Shown: positions 1 through 11,988 of the stretch, in pieces | Position numbering within the stretch: position 1 is the stretch's first letter | Layout of the letters: each line of letters starts with the position of its first letter | NCBI RefSeq assembly: GCF_030272615.1 | Contig: NC_081412.1 | Coordinates: 669,128,852 to 669,192,851, forward strand | DNA: 64,000 bases | Source of the DNA: Cryptomeria japonica | Taxonomy: Eukaryota > Streptophyta > Pinopsida > Cupressales > Cupressaceae | Direction of reading: 5' to 3' | Notes under the pieces: model-generated | Database searches by the model: none | Seen by the model: only the letters and a program-made list of their open reading frames with translations | What the model was told of the DNA's origin: nothing | Program-made: the position numbers and the translations under genes

Positions 1-315
1 ACGAATGGGGATCTTCAAGATCCTCCATACATCAAGTAGTGTAATTGTTGCCTCTCTAGTAGGTAAATGAAAAGTGTTATACCTACTATCCCATCTCTTT
101 ACTAAGGTTGTCATCATGGCAATGTGATCCCTAATCCTTGACCATCGACTAACGAAATGCAATCTTACAATAGCTAGGATCTCTATCTCGTCTGCCTGCA
201 ACCACCGACATAATCTCATGGTAGTCGGTCAGTGCTCTCTCAATGCCAATGGTCCCAAATCCGCTTGCATCCAAGCAATCCATTTCATTATCTCATATTC
301 TTGATTCTATCCCAT
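1..315 (-). pseudogene. Plant mobile domain (PMD) gene fragment of element E2, cut by window edge
   Basis: Read on the minus strand from about 315 to 1, this encodes the start of a plant mobile domain protein. A stretch ending in VKRWDSRYNTFHLP is followed by an EATITLLDVWRILKIPI block, the hallmark PMD sequence (a large W/R-rich module of the MAIN/MAIL type that is also carried by transposable elements). Two in-frame stops lie upstream of this block (TAG near the N-terminus, and TGA after LALREH), so it is broken. It continues beyond base 1. It lies antisense to, and about 0.8 kb upstream of, a polypurine tract plus LTR start (1133-1148). That is the same layout as the PMD genes at 13693-15620 and 18572-20525. 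PMD assignment is confident; the biochemical role inside retroelements is unknown. Confidence 0.75.
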
Positions 316-1132
316 CCCTCGATGCACCTATGACTTATCCTAAACCAAATCCTAAAACTATCTTCGCATCACTCTCTTCCCTAGTGCACATGTTGATTTA
401 ATCAGTGCTTGCACCATTCTACAAGCGCACGTGCTGATAGAACCCCTTAATCTAATCAACGCGAGCGTGTGTGTTGAACTACCTTTTCCACCCTCCTGTC
501 CTAAACCTAACCTACATTAGTGTGAGTGTATGCACTAGTTTAATCCCTCCCTAGCTAGTAGCCAAACCCTAAAAACCTTTGTACCACACAAAACATGGTT
601 GCTCGCCCCAAAACCTCCTTTTATTCCCTTCAATCCATGAGCGCTTATGCTAGTCACTAACACTCACGCTACCCTACAAGTGCACGCATTGAAATAGCAA
701 TTAGCACATCTGCCTCGCTAGACTTTATATCCTATTCTAAGCTCCTAATTCTAACCTAAATCCTACAAATTCACGGAGGAGGATAGTCATACATAATGGT
801 GGTCCATATGACATAGGTCTCTCATATCAACGAATCCTCTCGACACGATGCTCATGTGTCAAAATGCGATCCATCTCTTCTTCTTTTGGCCCAATAGGGC
901 TTATGTAGCCCCCCCCCCCACCTCGTAGGCCCACTCCCTTCATAATCAACCTTTCCCCCTTCTACTTCTTCTATTATTTTCTCTCTCTCTCGTCACTTCT
1001 CCTCCTTCCTTTTCGAGAATTTTCCATCATTTCTTTTTCAAAAAATTCTCGAGGGGACATACACCACCGACGTTTTCACTAGGGCATCTCTTTTCTTCTA
1101 TCTTTTACCCATCACCAAATTTACCACTGCAT
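316..1132. other. E2 3' non-coding region upstream of the antisense PMD gene
   Basis: No supportable ORF. The stretch lies between the PMD 5' end and the E2 polypurine tract, so it would be the leader of the antisense PMD transcript. It holds scattered degenerate GCGC/GTGCAC-type words (for example AAGCGCACGTG and GAGCGCTTATG between about 380 and 690), similar to but weaker than the clusters in E1 and E3. It also has an 11-C run at 909-919 and a pyrimidine-rich patch near 970-1010. Confidence 0.5.
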
Positions 1133-1147
1133 AAAAGAGGGGCAAAA
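1133..1147 (+). other. Polypurine tract of E2
   Basis: AAAAGAGGGGCAAAA directly precedes TGTAGACAC, the start of an LTR. The same core AAAGAGGGGCAAAA precedes the LTRs at 16856 and 22134. It is the plus-strand primer site of a gypsy element. Confidence 0.8.
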
Positions 1148-1352
1148 TGTAGACACTTAAATTAAATATTTCAATTATTTAATTTGATTGTCTTTGCATG
1201 ATTAATTTGTTAATTGTGCCAATTCCTATTCTTCTTAATATTAATTAAATGTAATTAATATTATCTCTATAGTCCAATGAATTGATTAGCTTAATGAATT
1301 CTTCTAGAAGCACTAATAATCTTACTTACCGATATTCTTCTAATTTTTTATT
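1148..1352 (+). repeat. E2 3' LTR, left part (interrupted by E1)
   Basis: The LTR starts TGTAGACACTT right after the polypurine tract and is cut after 205 bp by E1. The CCCTC at 1353-1357 is the target-site duplication. The remainder resumes at 17632. It is AT-rich, with several TTAATTAAAT words. Confidence 0.7.
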
Positions 1353-1357
1353 CCCTC
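1353..1357. repeat. Target-site duplication of E1, left copy (CCCTC)
   Basis: Five bases CCCTC immediately precede the TG of the E1 5' LTR. The identical CCCTC follows the CA of the 3' LTR at 17627-17631. Confidence 0.9.
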
Positions 1358-2129
1358 TGTAGACACCCAAAATTGTCATGACTAATTAAATAAATATTTT
1401 ATTTATTTAATTAATTTAGCCTAATTCTTCTATTAATTAAATAAATCCTTATTTATTTAATTAATTCATTTATCCTCTTCTAGCCTTATTTCTCATTTAA
1501 ATAAATTCATTTATTTATTTAAATTATCCTTTTCCTAAATTAAATAAATATTTTATTTATTTAATTGATCCCACTTCTTCTATTAATTAAATAAATATTT
1601 ATTTATTTAATTAATTCATTAACATTTTCTACCCATGACACATGTCATTCATCTCTTAATTCATACACTACCTACCCCTCTCATTATTTTACTATTTCTT
1701 TTACCTACCCTCTAATCATAGCCGACCTCCTTTTTACACCTTTCAATCTTATCCCTCCATTTCATATTGTATCTTCTATTTAAGGAGATGCTTCCTTCAT
1801 TATCAAACCCTAGCTAATCAATCATCTTAAGGACTTGACTACACTACGATCCTACTTGCAACCACATTCCGTTCTTTGTTGAGCTCTTGTGCACATAAAA
1901 TCTGAGAGCAAATATATCAAGCAAGATCAATGGAGATAGGAAGAATGGAGATCCAAACCCTATTGGACATGTGATGGTATAATCTTTGTGATTTCGTTTG
2001 ATTTGCATTGTTTTAGGTAATCTTGATATGTTATGGTGGATCATTGTTGTTGTTAGGCTAGGGTTTTGTGGTTGAATTCATTTAGCCTTTCAATATAGTT
2101 ATTATTGTTATCCATTTTCACCATATACA
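1358..2129 (+). repeat. E1 5' LTR (772 bp)
   Basis: Starts TGTAGACACCC and ends CATATACA. The U3 part (about 1380-1620) holds four near-palindromic blocks built from TTAAATAAATATTTATTTAA. A TATA-like CTATTTAAGG sits near 1777-1787. It is near-identical to 16856-17626. Confidence 0.92.
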
Positions 2130-2132
2130 TTT

Positions 2133-2152
2133 TGGCACGCCTGGTGGGACTC
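2133..2152 (+). other. Primer-binding site of E1
   Basis: TGGCACGCCTGGTGGGACTC begins three bases after the LTR end. It is a diverged version of the E3 site at 23557, which matches the 3' end of plant tRNA-Lys much better. The tRNA assignment for E1 is therefore weak. Confidence 0.6.
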
Positions 2153-3693
2153 TTGTCCCTTTTGCATTTAACATTTTGTTGTAGATTTTGTGTTTTAAAG
2201 TTGCAGATCTGACATTTTCGGTAGCATTTTGATATTTTCGCGTCTGTGCACTTTTGGATCGCATTTTTGATTTTCTAGCGCGTCTGCGACATCTGGAATC
2301 GCGTCCATGTTATCAACAATATTTTATTTTGCAAGTTCCAGAAACCGCGTCTGTGTTCAAAAGTCGTGTCTACGGTGTTTTTAGCCGCATCTATGTCTAG
2401 AAATCACGTCTGCGTTCTGGAGCTGCGTTTGCATCGCACAGAGCCGTGTCTGCATCAAAAAGCCGTGTCTGTGTTCACAAATTTCAAAATTTTGGATTTA
2501 TTGATTCGGTTTTGGGTTTTGCATTTAAGGTTTCAGATCTGGTTTATTTTGAGCTAACATTTTCAGATCTAGCTAACAAAATTGGTGCAGCTTGTCTTCA
2601 AAGCAAAATCGTTTGGTTGAAGGCCCCTATTTTCACAAAGTCTTTTGGGTTTAAAATTTACCTAACTTGTGTGCTTGCAGGAAGGGGTGATTATTTGAAA
2701 CAATCCAAACTACTAACAACTTTTTGTTGCATGTCCTTGGCAAGGGTTTTTGGATTTTTATTGTGTGCCTTGTTTTCATAGACTAGCAAACACTTCAATT
2801 GGTGCACTAAAATTGAATCATTGTCTTTTGTGTCTTGAGCAATAGGCTCTTTTTGTTTAATCTTTAGAGGGTCTGTCTTCCCGTGTGGTCATTAGGACTA
2901 CTAGTGAGAAGAGAATGACCCAAGTGGTAGTGAGGAAAACCCACCTCTTCCGAACCACTATAAACAACTGTATTCATGGTGAAAACTATGGATAACATGT
3001 GCTGATTAGTTCATACCGACACTATGTCTCCCCATAAACCCGTTTGATCAAATTTATTTGATCAGTTGTAGGGCGTAACCCCTACCGGCTGGGCACCTTC
3101 TGTATTTACAAAGCTGAAAGTGCCGCATGTATGGCCACATGAGCGGATGCCCTTACTAGCACCTTTTTGTTTTAGAAGCCCAAATCCTTCTAGTTGTTGG
3201 GGTAGGAGGTCGGACCTCTGGTAGTGGCCCACACAAATACGGTTCTTAGTAGAGATACAAAGTTCACCACAAGGAGTTTTCATGGGGACTGATGTTTGGC
3301 TGACCTGAGAAGTGAGTGCCGAGAGTGGAGCCAGTGAGGTCAAGCATCTAAGTATCTGCTCTGAATAGCATAGCCTCGGGGGTAAAACCCCATGTGGGAT
3401 CAACAACTATTGTCTTGGCCAGCCATAAGAATTGTGCTTGACTTATTTTAAACATTCAAAACATTCAAGACCAAATAGCAAAACATTGTGTCTTTTGTGT
3501 CTTCAAGTGTATGCAAAACAATTTTACATCAAACAACACACTTTTTTTATTGGAGTCATTTTGAGTCTAGACACTTGCAAATATTGAGTCCTCATCAACA
3601 TTGTGTCCTCTTGTCATGAAAAACAGTCAAACAATCAGATTTGGTCACAACAAAATGACTTCACAGATTGGAAAAATTTGCACAAATTTTGCA

Positions 3694-4000
3694 GAAATGT
3701 GTCTCTGTCTGACATAATAGCGTTTGTGTTGTATAACCATGTCTGTGAAGGGAAAAGACGCGTCTGTGTTCCAGAATCAACATTGCAAGTTCCACAAAAA
3801 TCACAGAAACGCGTATGTGTCTGACATAACAGCGTATGTGTTGTATAACCACGTCTGTGAAGGGCAGAAACACATCTGTGTTCCCAGAATCAACATTGTA
3901 TTTTCAAAAAATCTCAGAAACGCATTTGTGTTGAACAGAACCATGTCTGTGTCAAGAAATCAAGTCTATGAAGTGTACAGGCACGTCTGTGTTCAGAATT
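3694..4000 (+). repeat. 111-112 bp tandem repeat in E1 leader
   Basis: Unit starts GAAAYGYGTMTSTGTCTGAC at 3694, 3806 and (partial) 3917. Each unit holds four or five copies of the GTCTGTG-type word plus a TCCACAAAAATC / CAGAATCAACATTG segment. Confidence 0.7.
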
Positions 4001-4484
4001 GAAAAAACTGTTATAGTCCAGCAAACAAACACAGTCAGTTTCAAAATTTTTGAGCTTCCTAGGTCATTTCTCTAGGGTTTCATTTAGAATTCAACCTGTC
4101 TTTGGGTCTCACATAGTCCATTATTGCTTCACATCTCACTTTACATTCACATTTGTCTAAACTTGAGTCAAAAGGTCACTTGCTTGTCCTCATCATACTT
4201 TGTCGACATACTACATACAACAACACTTTGCTAAGTGGTCCCTCATCAAGGTCTCTCACCTTTGGGTCTCATTTGGTCTTACTTAGAGTCAAGGTCAACT
4301 TACCTCATCAAGAGAAACTATCCTCTCTTTGGAAGTCACACCTACTCTACTACATACCTACTTGGTCTTACACTTTGGACATTGCAAGTACATTTTAGGT
4401 TCATTTACATTCCATCCAACTCTTGGTCTTCCATACTCTTTCCATTTTCATCTAGTCTCACACATCTTGGTCAATACCTAGTTC

Positions 4485-6763
4485 ATGGTTGAAACCCGTC
4501 TTCAAAAATCTAGGAGAGAAACTAAAGACGCTCAAGAGTCTGCAAACATGAGTGTCTATAAGTATGACAATGATGTCTTTTTCAATACTGATCATAACAC
4601 ATTACCTGGCATGGATGCCTATAGAAACATTCCAAATGTTGACAACATGGGCACTACAAACAACAATGATACACACAATGACAATATGGACAACTTTTCA
4701 ATACATTCAGCAGATGTGGAAGAATCCATTATGAATCCCCATTTCAATCGATTGGTTGAGGAAATAATGAGGAGGGATAGACAATACTTCTTACAAATGA
4801 TGGCACAAAGTGGAGCCAAAATACCTCATGATTTTGACATGTCTCAAATAATGGAAAATCGGCCTTTGCAACAAACTCACTCCAACAGGGATCAAAGAAG
4901 GCCTAATAGTGGAGGCAATAGAGGACCACATATGGTACCTGAATCACTATCATCTTTGCTTCAAAAACCAGAGGTCCCACATACACATGGTCAAGCATAT
5001 GATACTTAGACCATTATGGAAGTCTTATGCAAAGAAATATGCTCAATCACATACCAATGCTAAGGATCAACCACCAAAGCAATTGGATATTCAAAGGCAT
5101 GCTCAAAATTTGGACACAAGGAAACCCCGTGTCAAATTTGGGGGCAACACATTAGAACATGACATGCCTGTGGAATATGGTATACATGCACAAAATAGAT
5201 ATGGTGTTCCTCAACATGAATCTATACCAAGTGGTCCATATACGCAGCACCATTATAGACCTCCTCCATATGAACATGTGTATGATCAATACCATCCATA
5301 TATGCAACATGCTCCTCCTCCTATTGGTTCCTCAAGCATGGGGTATGGTCCAAGAAGTTGATCTCCACCTAAGAGCAATTTGGAGCAACAAATCAGGGAC
5401 TTACAAAAGAAAATGGAGGACATAAATACACCAAAGCCAACATACACAATGAGAGACATATGTCCTTATCCATTTGACAAGAGCATTCCAATGCCTCCTT
5501 TTCCTACACACTTTGTGATGCCTAAATTTGATAAGTATAGAGGAAAAGGGGATCCTAAGGCACACATAAGACAGTTTTTCATAGCTTGCATTGAGGTAGC
5601 AGTAGAAGAGATATTTGATGAGATTATTCCCACAAAGCCTAGGTGATCAAGCTATGGAATGGTTCTCCCAACTTCCACCTGCTATTAAGTCATGGGGTGA
5701 CTTAGCAGAGGCATTTACTCAACATTTCTCCTACAACATAGAGATAGACATATCAGTCACTACTTTGTGCAACACCAAGCAAAAAGAGGGAGAGTCTTTT
5801 GCATCATTTTTACAAAGATGCAGGAATCTAGCTAGCAGATGCTCTTGTGAAATTCCACAAAAACAAATGGTAGAAATGTTCACCCAGAATGTTAACAAAG
5901 ACATTGGCTATGATCTAAGGAAAGCTTGTTTGTCCACCTTCAAGGACGTCATTGAAAAAGGCTTAGCAACAGAGAAGATCCTAATTGAACAAGGAGTCAT
6001 TAAGATATTCAAGGAAAACAAAGATGACTTTAAAGGAAAAGACAAGCCAAGATTTTGGAATTAAAACAAGAACACAGTTAATGATGGTGTGTTTGATGCC
6101 AATACAGTGCAACCTAAATTCATCTTTTCAGGATCAAGTTCTACAAACAATCAAGTGAATACTCAAACAACTTCCAGATCACGAAGGAAGTACACTCCAT
6201 TGGGAGAACCACTTGAGTCATTCTTCAAGAAGCTAGTGGCAAACAAGGTAATCACAGTTCCAGATGTTCCTCCATATGAACCAAATTGGTGGAATGATGA
6301 TGAGTATTGTGAATTTCATAAGAGCAAGGGTCATAAGATAGGAAATTGTCATTGACTGAAGAACATCATACAAGATCTCATTGATAGAGGTGACATTGAG
6401 ATTGAGGGACACTCATCCAATCAAGAACATGAGATGTTTAAGGAACCATTCCCAAAACATGACAAGGGAAAAGCTAAAGCCACAGAGGATCAAACCAATT
6501 ATACCAGAGCATCCTACAACTATGATTCAACTATCAATCATATCTCGATGGACAAGTATGTCTCTACTATTATTATCAAGGACAAAAACCCTGAGAATTC
6601 TACCCAGAGACCCAAGATTGTCCTAAAAGGTGTTGAATCTTCTTTCGAACCTACCTCTGAATGTCATGTTACAACCCGTCGAGGTAAAATCACTTTGCAA
6701 GGTGCTCCAGCCAAGAACACCACTTCCCCATCAACCAAACCTGAGTATGACCTTGTAGAATAG
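4485..6763 (+). pseudogene. E1 gag (broken)
   Basis: Structural polyprotein of the retrotransposon, expected to form cytoplasmic particles and bind element RNA. The ATG at 4485 opens a frame of 174 codons. The reading then moves to frame +1 near 4990 and to frame +2 near 5620, so two frameshifts break it. The gag core begins around 5500 (FDKYRGKGDPKAHIRQF) and continues past the shift with QAMEWFSQLP and ESFASFLQRCRNL. A retroviral-type zinc-knuckle motif CEFHKSKGHKIGNC lies at about 6307-6348. In-frame stops include TAA at 6062 and TGA after the knuckle. The tail (6434-6763) is a linker toward protease. Identity as Tat-type gag is secure; function in this copy is lost. Confidence 0.85.
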
Positions 6764-8734
6764 TTAGGGAAGACACTTGCGCTCATCTCCATTCTTGAGC
6801 TCTTACGCATATCCCCTGCACATAAAGCTATTCTTGACAAAATCTTGAGAGACACCACCATTCCTACTGATCTGAACGTGGACCAGTTTCAAGCCATGGT
6901 GGGATACCTTTCCATTCCACACTCCCTTACATTCACAGAAGCTGATGATGCCTTCGTAAGTCAGCCACATAATGCACCATTACACATTGAAGCCTTCATA
7001 CACAAACATAGAATCAAACGAGTCCTGATAGATGGAGGAGCAGGTCTAAACATTTGTACATTGAGCACAATTAAACAATTGGGATATTCTGATAAGGCTG
7101 TGAATTCTACAAATCAAATCACCATCAAAGCATATGATGATGAAGAGCGTTCGTCCAAGGGCACAGTCACCTTACCTCTCAGAGTTGGGCCAATTACGAA
7201 GGATGTGGTTTGTCAAGTCCTAGATCTAGATCTCACTTATAACATATTGCTAGGACGTCCTTGGATTCATGAAATGAGGGCAGTCCCATCTACATATCAC
7301 CAATGCATTAAGTTTCCTCACAATGGAGTAGAGGTAACAGTTAACGGTGATCCTAATCCGCTCATATACTGCAATGACCTGAGATCAAAGACTGAGACCA
7401 TCATTCCCAGTAATCGCGAAGCTGTTCCTTCTTCGGCATATATTGATCCTGAGTCATTAAAACCTTCGACATCAAAACAAGGTGAGCTTAAAGGCAAGTT
7501 TCAAGACAAGGGCATGGGGGAATACACTTTAAATTAGACCATGTACTTACGACAAGTCATGAGTTCACCAAAAGAATACGGAAGACCACATCCTAACAAG
7601 CAAGTATCCATCATGATACTCAAATGGGACCCTACTACCTTTCAAAGTTGGGGTGAACTAGAAGAGGAAGATTTATACAAAATGCTTTACAAAGACATTG
7701 AAGATGACACACAAGATCACATCAGTCTACCATGTGAGAAATATGGCAAAGGCTTCAAGATTCTACAAAAATTCGGGTATGATGGAAAAAGCCCTCTTGG
7801 GTTACGAAAGGAAGGCATCATTGAACCTTTACAACCTAAATTGACATTCAAAAAGGAACACTCGAAAGGACTTGGTTTCCTAACTTCCAAGGTCCACACT
7901 CAAAGGACAGAAGAAGCCTTACAAATAGAAGCTGCCAAAATTCAACAAGAGGGTCGCTATTCCACAAACTCCAATGAATGGGAATGGGGTTCAGACAAAT
8001 CTTCCAGTGATTACGAGCTCACTGAGACATTCAAAGAGCCAGATGAACCCATAGAAGAAGAGGAATTTTATAAAAAGTTCAAAGTTGGTCAAGAAATAAC
8101 CCATGAAGATTCCACACAGTCCTTGTCTCAAGGTTCTAGGTTGAAATCACATAGGATGAGAACACCTATCCCAGAATGCGTTACTAGTGTTGATAATTTG
8201 GATTCGCTCATGATCGAGACTGATGAGGAGAGTGCCATCGATGACCTCAATACTTACCATGACATACCCGAATATAACTGCATCTTCACTCTTCACCCCA
8301 CTAACTTCAAAGACATTAAAGGCCTTCCCCTTGTTCACCACCAACTCATTGACTGGGATCATGAAGGACCTGCATAGTTTGACACATTCCAAAATGATGA
8401 AGCTTTTATTGACTATCTTGGCATAAGAGATAATCTTCCCCCTGGGGACCATAAAGCGAGATACACTATAGAACTCAATAGCATGGCATATTTTGGTGAG
8501 GGTGTCAGACCTTCCAGTCGCCAAAATGTGAAAATAAGAACAAACCAAGGGTCTTATGGTGAAAACCACACTGTCGCGCTGTCGGATCCCAAAAAAGTAA
8601 AAAGAAAGGACATATCTAAGGGCAAAAACCTCTCTGAGGCACCCGAAGATGGAAGGCTCGACATTCTCCCAGCATCATATGACGAAAAGTCATCCATGTT
8701 GGAGAAGAGACTATCAAAACAAACATTGGTATAG
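6764..8734 (+). pseudogene. E1 protease region with G-patch module (broken)
   Basis: 6845-7537 encodes the aspartic protease. Its active-site strand reads RVLIDGGAGLNI (the DGG form usual in Tat elements), and the C-terminal YNILLGRPWIHEM motif ends the fold. After a TAG at about 7537 the same frame continues. 7745-7879 encodes a G-patch-like module (GKGFKILQKFGYDG, then LGLRKEGIIEPLQ, ending SKGLGF), a glycine-rich RNA-binding fold. The following acidic linker continues through a TAG at 8377 to 8734. The frame is uninterrupted except for stops, which suggests recent decay. The G-patch is strikingly like that of the unrelated gene E at 55359-55445. Confidence 0.8.
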
Positions 8735-9531
8735 AAGAGGTTCCACATAACATATTCCTGGCTCAATCATTGACGAAGTCTGAAAGGTCAAAATTCATAA
8801 GTTTCTTCAAGGAATGACAAATCAACTTTGCCTGGTCATACGCTGATATGCCTGGATTGGATTCGGATTTGGTAATGCATCATTTGATAGTTAAACCAAG
8901 GGCAAAACCAGTGAAACAGAAATTAAGAAAGATGCATCCACAAGTGGCATTACTAGTCAAAGCAGAACTCAAGAAATTATTGGATGTCGGATTCATACGC
9001 CCAATTGATTATCCTGAATGGATCTCCAACTTGGTGCCTATCAGTAAACCAGATCGCAATATCAGAATATGTATAGATTTCAGAGACATCAACAAAGCTT
9101 GTCCAAAGGATGATTTCCCATTACCAAATATTGACTTGATTGTTGATCTCATAGCAGGTCATGAAATGTTATCATTGATAGATGGATTCTCTAGTTATAA
9201 TCAAATAAGGATCGCGACCAAGGATCAACACAAAACATCATTCACTTGTCCTTGGGGAACTTTCTGGTGGAATGTCATGCCCTTCGGGCTAAAGAATGCA
9301 GGCGCTACATATCAAAGAGCCATGACTACTATCTTTCATGATCTCATGCATGTAACTGTGGAAGATTATGTCGATGACCTCTTGAGAAAATCAATAGACA
9401 GAAATACACATTTAGACATACTTTTAGTCATCTTTGATCGGTTAAAAAAATACAAAGTAAGATTAAACCCCAAGAAATGTGTCTTTGGAGTAACCTCCGG
9501 GAAGCTCCTAGGATTCATTGTATCCAAATGA
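8735..9531 (+). pseudogene. E1 reverse transcriptase (broken)
   Basis: RNA-dependent DNA polymerase of the element. Reading shifts to frame +1 between 8734 and 8848. Motifs run in order: MPGLDSDLVMHHL, KLLDVGFIRPIDYPEWISN, RICIDFRDINKACPKDDFPLP, SLIDGFSSYNQI (motif A, with the catalytic Asp), MPFGLKNAGATYQR, and the YVDD box at 9367-9378. All catalytic aspartates are therefore still visible. A TGA inside FKE-QINFAWSY (about 8815) and the TGA at 9529 interrupt the frame. The PW-G-T-FWWNVMPFG order is typical of gypsy RT. Confidence 0.88.
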
Positions 9532-10620
9532 GGAATCGAAGCTGATCCAGCAAAAGTCAAAGCTATCTTGGAGATGCAACCACCAAGAAATATCAGTCAA
9601 CTTTGATCTTTACAAGGCAGACTCCAATCCATACGAAGATTCATAGCGCAACTTGCAGATAAGTGTAATCCTTTTCAGCACCTGCTACATAAGAACATCA
9701 AATTCAAATGGGATGATAACTGTCAACAGGTTTTCCAGATGCTCAAAGATTATCTTCTAAATCTATCAGTTATGATGCCACCAGTTCCAGGTCAACCTCT
9801 GTTACTATACATATCAGCTACTTCAACAGCACTGGGGGCACTCTTAGCACAACAAATTGCTAAGGGCAAAGAAAAAGCAGTGTACTATATCAGTCGCACA
9901 TTGGTGGGATATGAGCTAAACTACACACCAATTGAGCATGCATGTCTAGCCGTGGTCTTTGCTTCACAGAAATTATGACATTACATGCTCACTCATAAGA
10001 CTAAGTTAGTTGCAAGGATCGATCCATTGAAATACCTTCTCAATAAAGCAACACTTACTGGGCGACTGGCCAAATGGGTAATGATCCTGAGTGAATTCGA
10101 CATCGAGTATGTGGACAAAAAAGCAATAAAAGGACAAGCCATCATGGATCAATTAGCAGATGCTCCCATGATAGATGATGTTCCTCTAAGTTCAAAATTT
10201 CCAAATGAGTTCATTTTAACAATGTCACATGCAAAGCCATGGCAACTGTACTTCGACGGCTCATACACACAGCATGGGGCAGGAGCTGGCATCCTCTTTA
10301 TAACTCCTCAAGGGGATTCTATACCAAATTCATACCACTTATCATTTCCTTGCACTAATAATATAGTGGAATATGAGGCATTAACAACTGGATTATGGAT
10401 CGCAGTACAGTGGAAGATCCAGGAACTTCGTGTTTTTGGGGACTCTCAACTTGTAATCTGTCAAGCAACTGATGATTACCAAACAAAAGATGAAAAATTA
10501 ATGCCTTACAAACAAATGGTGGATGACCTGAAACAACACTTCACAAAGATAGATTTTGAGTAGATACCAAGAGAGTAGAATCGCATCGTAGATGCCATGG
10601 CTACAATTGCTTCACTAATC
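9532..10620 (+). pseudogene. E1 tandem RNase H domains (gypsy type plus archaeal type, broken)
   Basis: Two RNase H folds follow RT. The first (about 9800-10170) has ATSTALGALLAQ, YYISRTLVGYELNYTPIE and ends before DQLADAP; it is the usual gypsy RNase H and looks degenerate. The second (about 10234-10620) begins WQLYFDGSYTQHGAGAGI and has IVEYEALTTGL, VFGDSQLVICQ and NRIVDAMA. This gives the D-E-D-D set of an archaeal-type RNase H, which defines the Tat/Ogre group. Stops occur at 9602 (TGA), 9976 (TGA), 10561 (TAG) and just after. Confidence 0.82.
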
Positions 10621-11988
10621 GATCTACCTCCAAATGAGACCCGTTATGAGTTCTTGGTGGATAACCTTTTGGCTCCTTCATATGAGATCATGCCTAATGA
10701 GATGATATGTGTTGTCGTTCCTGAGTCCCAGTTATACAATTCCATTTTCACATACCTTCGGGACAATACCCTACCTCCTGATCTATCAAATAACCAACGT
10801 CACACTTTCATTCACCAATCCTCTCGATACGTCATTTTAGCTGATATCCTATACCAATGAGGTCTAGATGGAACTTTTCTTAGATGTTTAGAAAGTGAAA
10901 AAGCTCAGATTGCGTTACGTGAAGTACATGAAGGGATATGTGGTCCACATGCTAGTGGTCCTACCTTGGCCAAGAAACTCATCAGGACTGGATATTACTG
11001 GCCCAATATGGAAAAGGACTCATATCAGTTTGTCAAGAAATGTAAGCAATGTCAAATTCATGGAGACCTCATACATGCGCCAGCACAAGAACTTCAACTA
11101 ATTGCGTCTCCTTGGTCCTTTTGTCAGTGGGGACTCGATCTCATAGGCAAGATTCACCCTCCTTCTTCCAATGGTCATAAATTCATTATTACTGCCATAG
11201 AGTATTTCACAAAATGGATTGAAGTCGTGCCTCTCACACAAGTCACTGGAAAATAGATTGCTATGTTCATCCTCAACTATATCATTTGCCGATATGGTAT
11301 TCCTGTTTCCATTATCACTGATAATGGGCATCCTTTCAAAAATCAGGATGTTCATGAACTATGTGACCGCTTCCATATTTCCCATCGTTTATCCACACCA
11401 TATTACCCCCAAGGTAATGGCCAAGCTGAGGCGTCTAATAAAACAATCCTTAAAATCCTAAAGAAGATAGTTGATGACACTGGCTGTAATTGGCATATCC
11501 AACTTAATCCTGCACTTTGGGCCTACCACACAAGTGTTCGCACACCTACAGGAGCTACACCCTATTCACTTGTCTATGGCGCTGAAGCCATCTTGCCTAT
11601 TGAGGTCGAGCTACCCTCTTTACGGGTCTCTTTGCAAAACATCATCAGTGAGGAAGACTATAGGGTATCTCACTTACAAGAACTTGAACTACTAGATGAA
11701 CGAAGACAAAGTGCTTTTAATCATCTCAAGGCTTATCAACAATGAATGAGTCACAGCTACAATCACAAGGTCAAGCCTCGCACATTTGAGGTAGGTGACT
11801 TGGTTCTCAAAGAAAACCCCAAAAATTAGCAAGACAGAGAGAAGAAGGGCAAGTTTGAACCAAACTGGCTTGGTCCTTACATCATTATAGCAGCCTATGG
11901 ATCTGGGGCATATCAGCTCTCAACTACAGAAGGTGAACCTTTGGAGGATCCTATCAACAACATGCACCTTCGCAGGTTCTACACATAG
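10621..11988 (+). pseudogene. E1 integrase (broken)
   Basis: Inserts the cDNA into the host genome. The zinc-binding HHCC part lies around 10900-11060 (REVHEGICGPH, then KKCKQCQIHGD). The catalytic core follows with all three acidic residues in place: WGLDLIGKI, IITDNGHPFKN and QGNGQAEASN. The C-terminal GPY/F module is seen at KFEPNWLGPYII, and the frame ends LRRFYT-stop at 11986-11988. In-frame stops are TGA at 10858, TAG at 11254, TGA after AYQQ (11743) and TAG at 11827. No chromodomain is present, as expected for non-chromovirus gypsy elements. Confidence 0.86.

Larger units (their letters stand above)
2130..4484 (+). other. E1 5' leader with reiterated GCGTCTGTG motif
   Basis: A non-coding leader between PBS and gag. 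Variants of CGCGTCTGTGTT are scattered about 10 times in 2235-2480 and about 12 times in 3700-4000. The central part (about 2880-3420) is non-repetitive. ORFs seen here are short and show no family features. The same motif occurs in the opposite orientation at 16080-16340, in front of the antisense PMD gene. Confidence 0.7.

Noticed and set aside
3062-3406. Minus-strand ORF of 114 codons in the E1 leader
   Set aside because: No family features; the leader sequence is conserved at nucleotide level for other reasons.
8147-8569. Minus-strand ORF of 140 codons
   Set aside because: Shadow of the protease-RT linker, whose frame carries the recognised domains.
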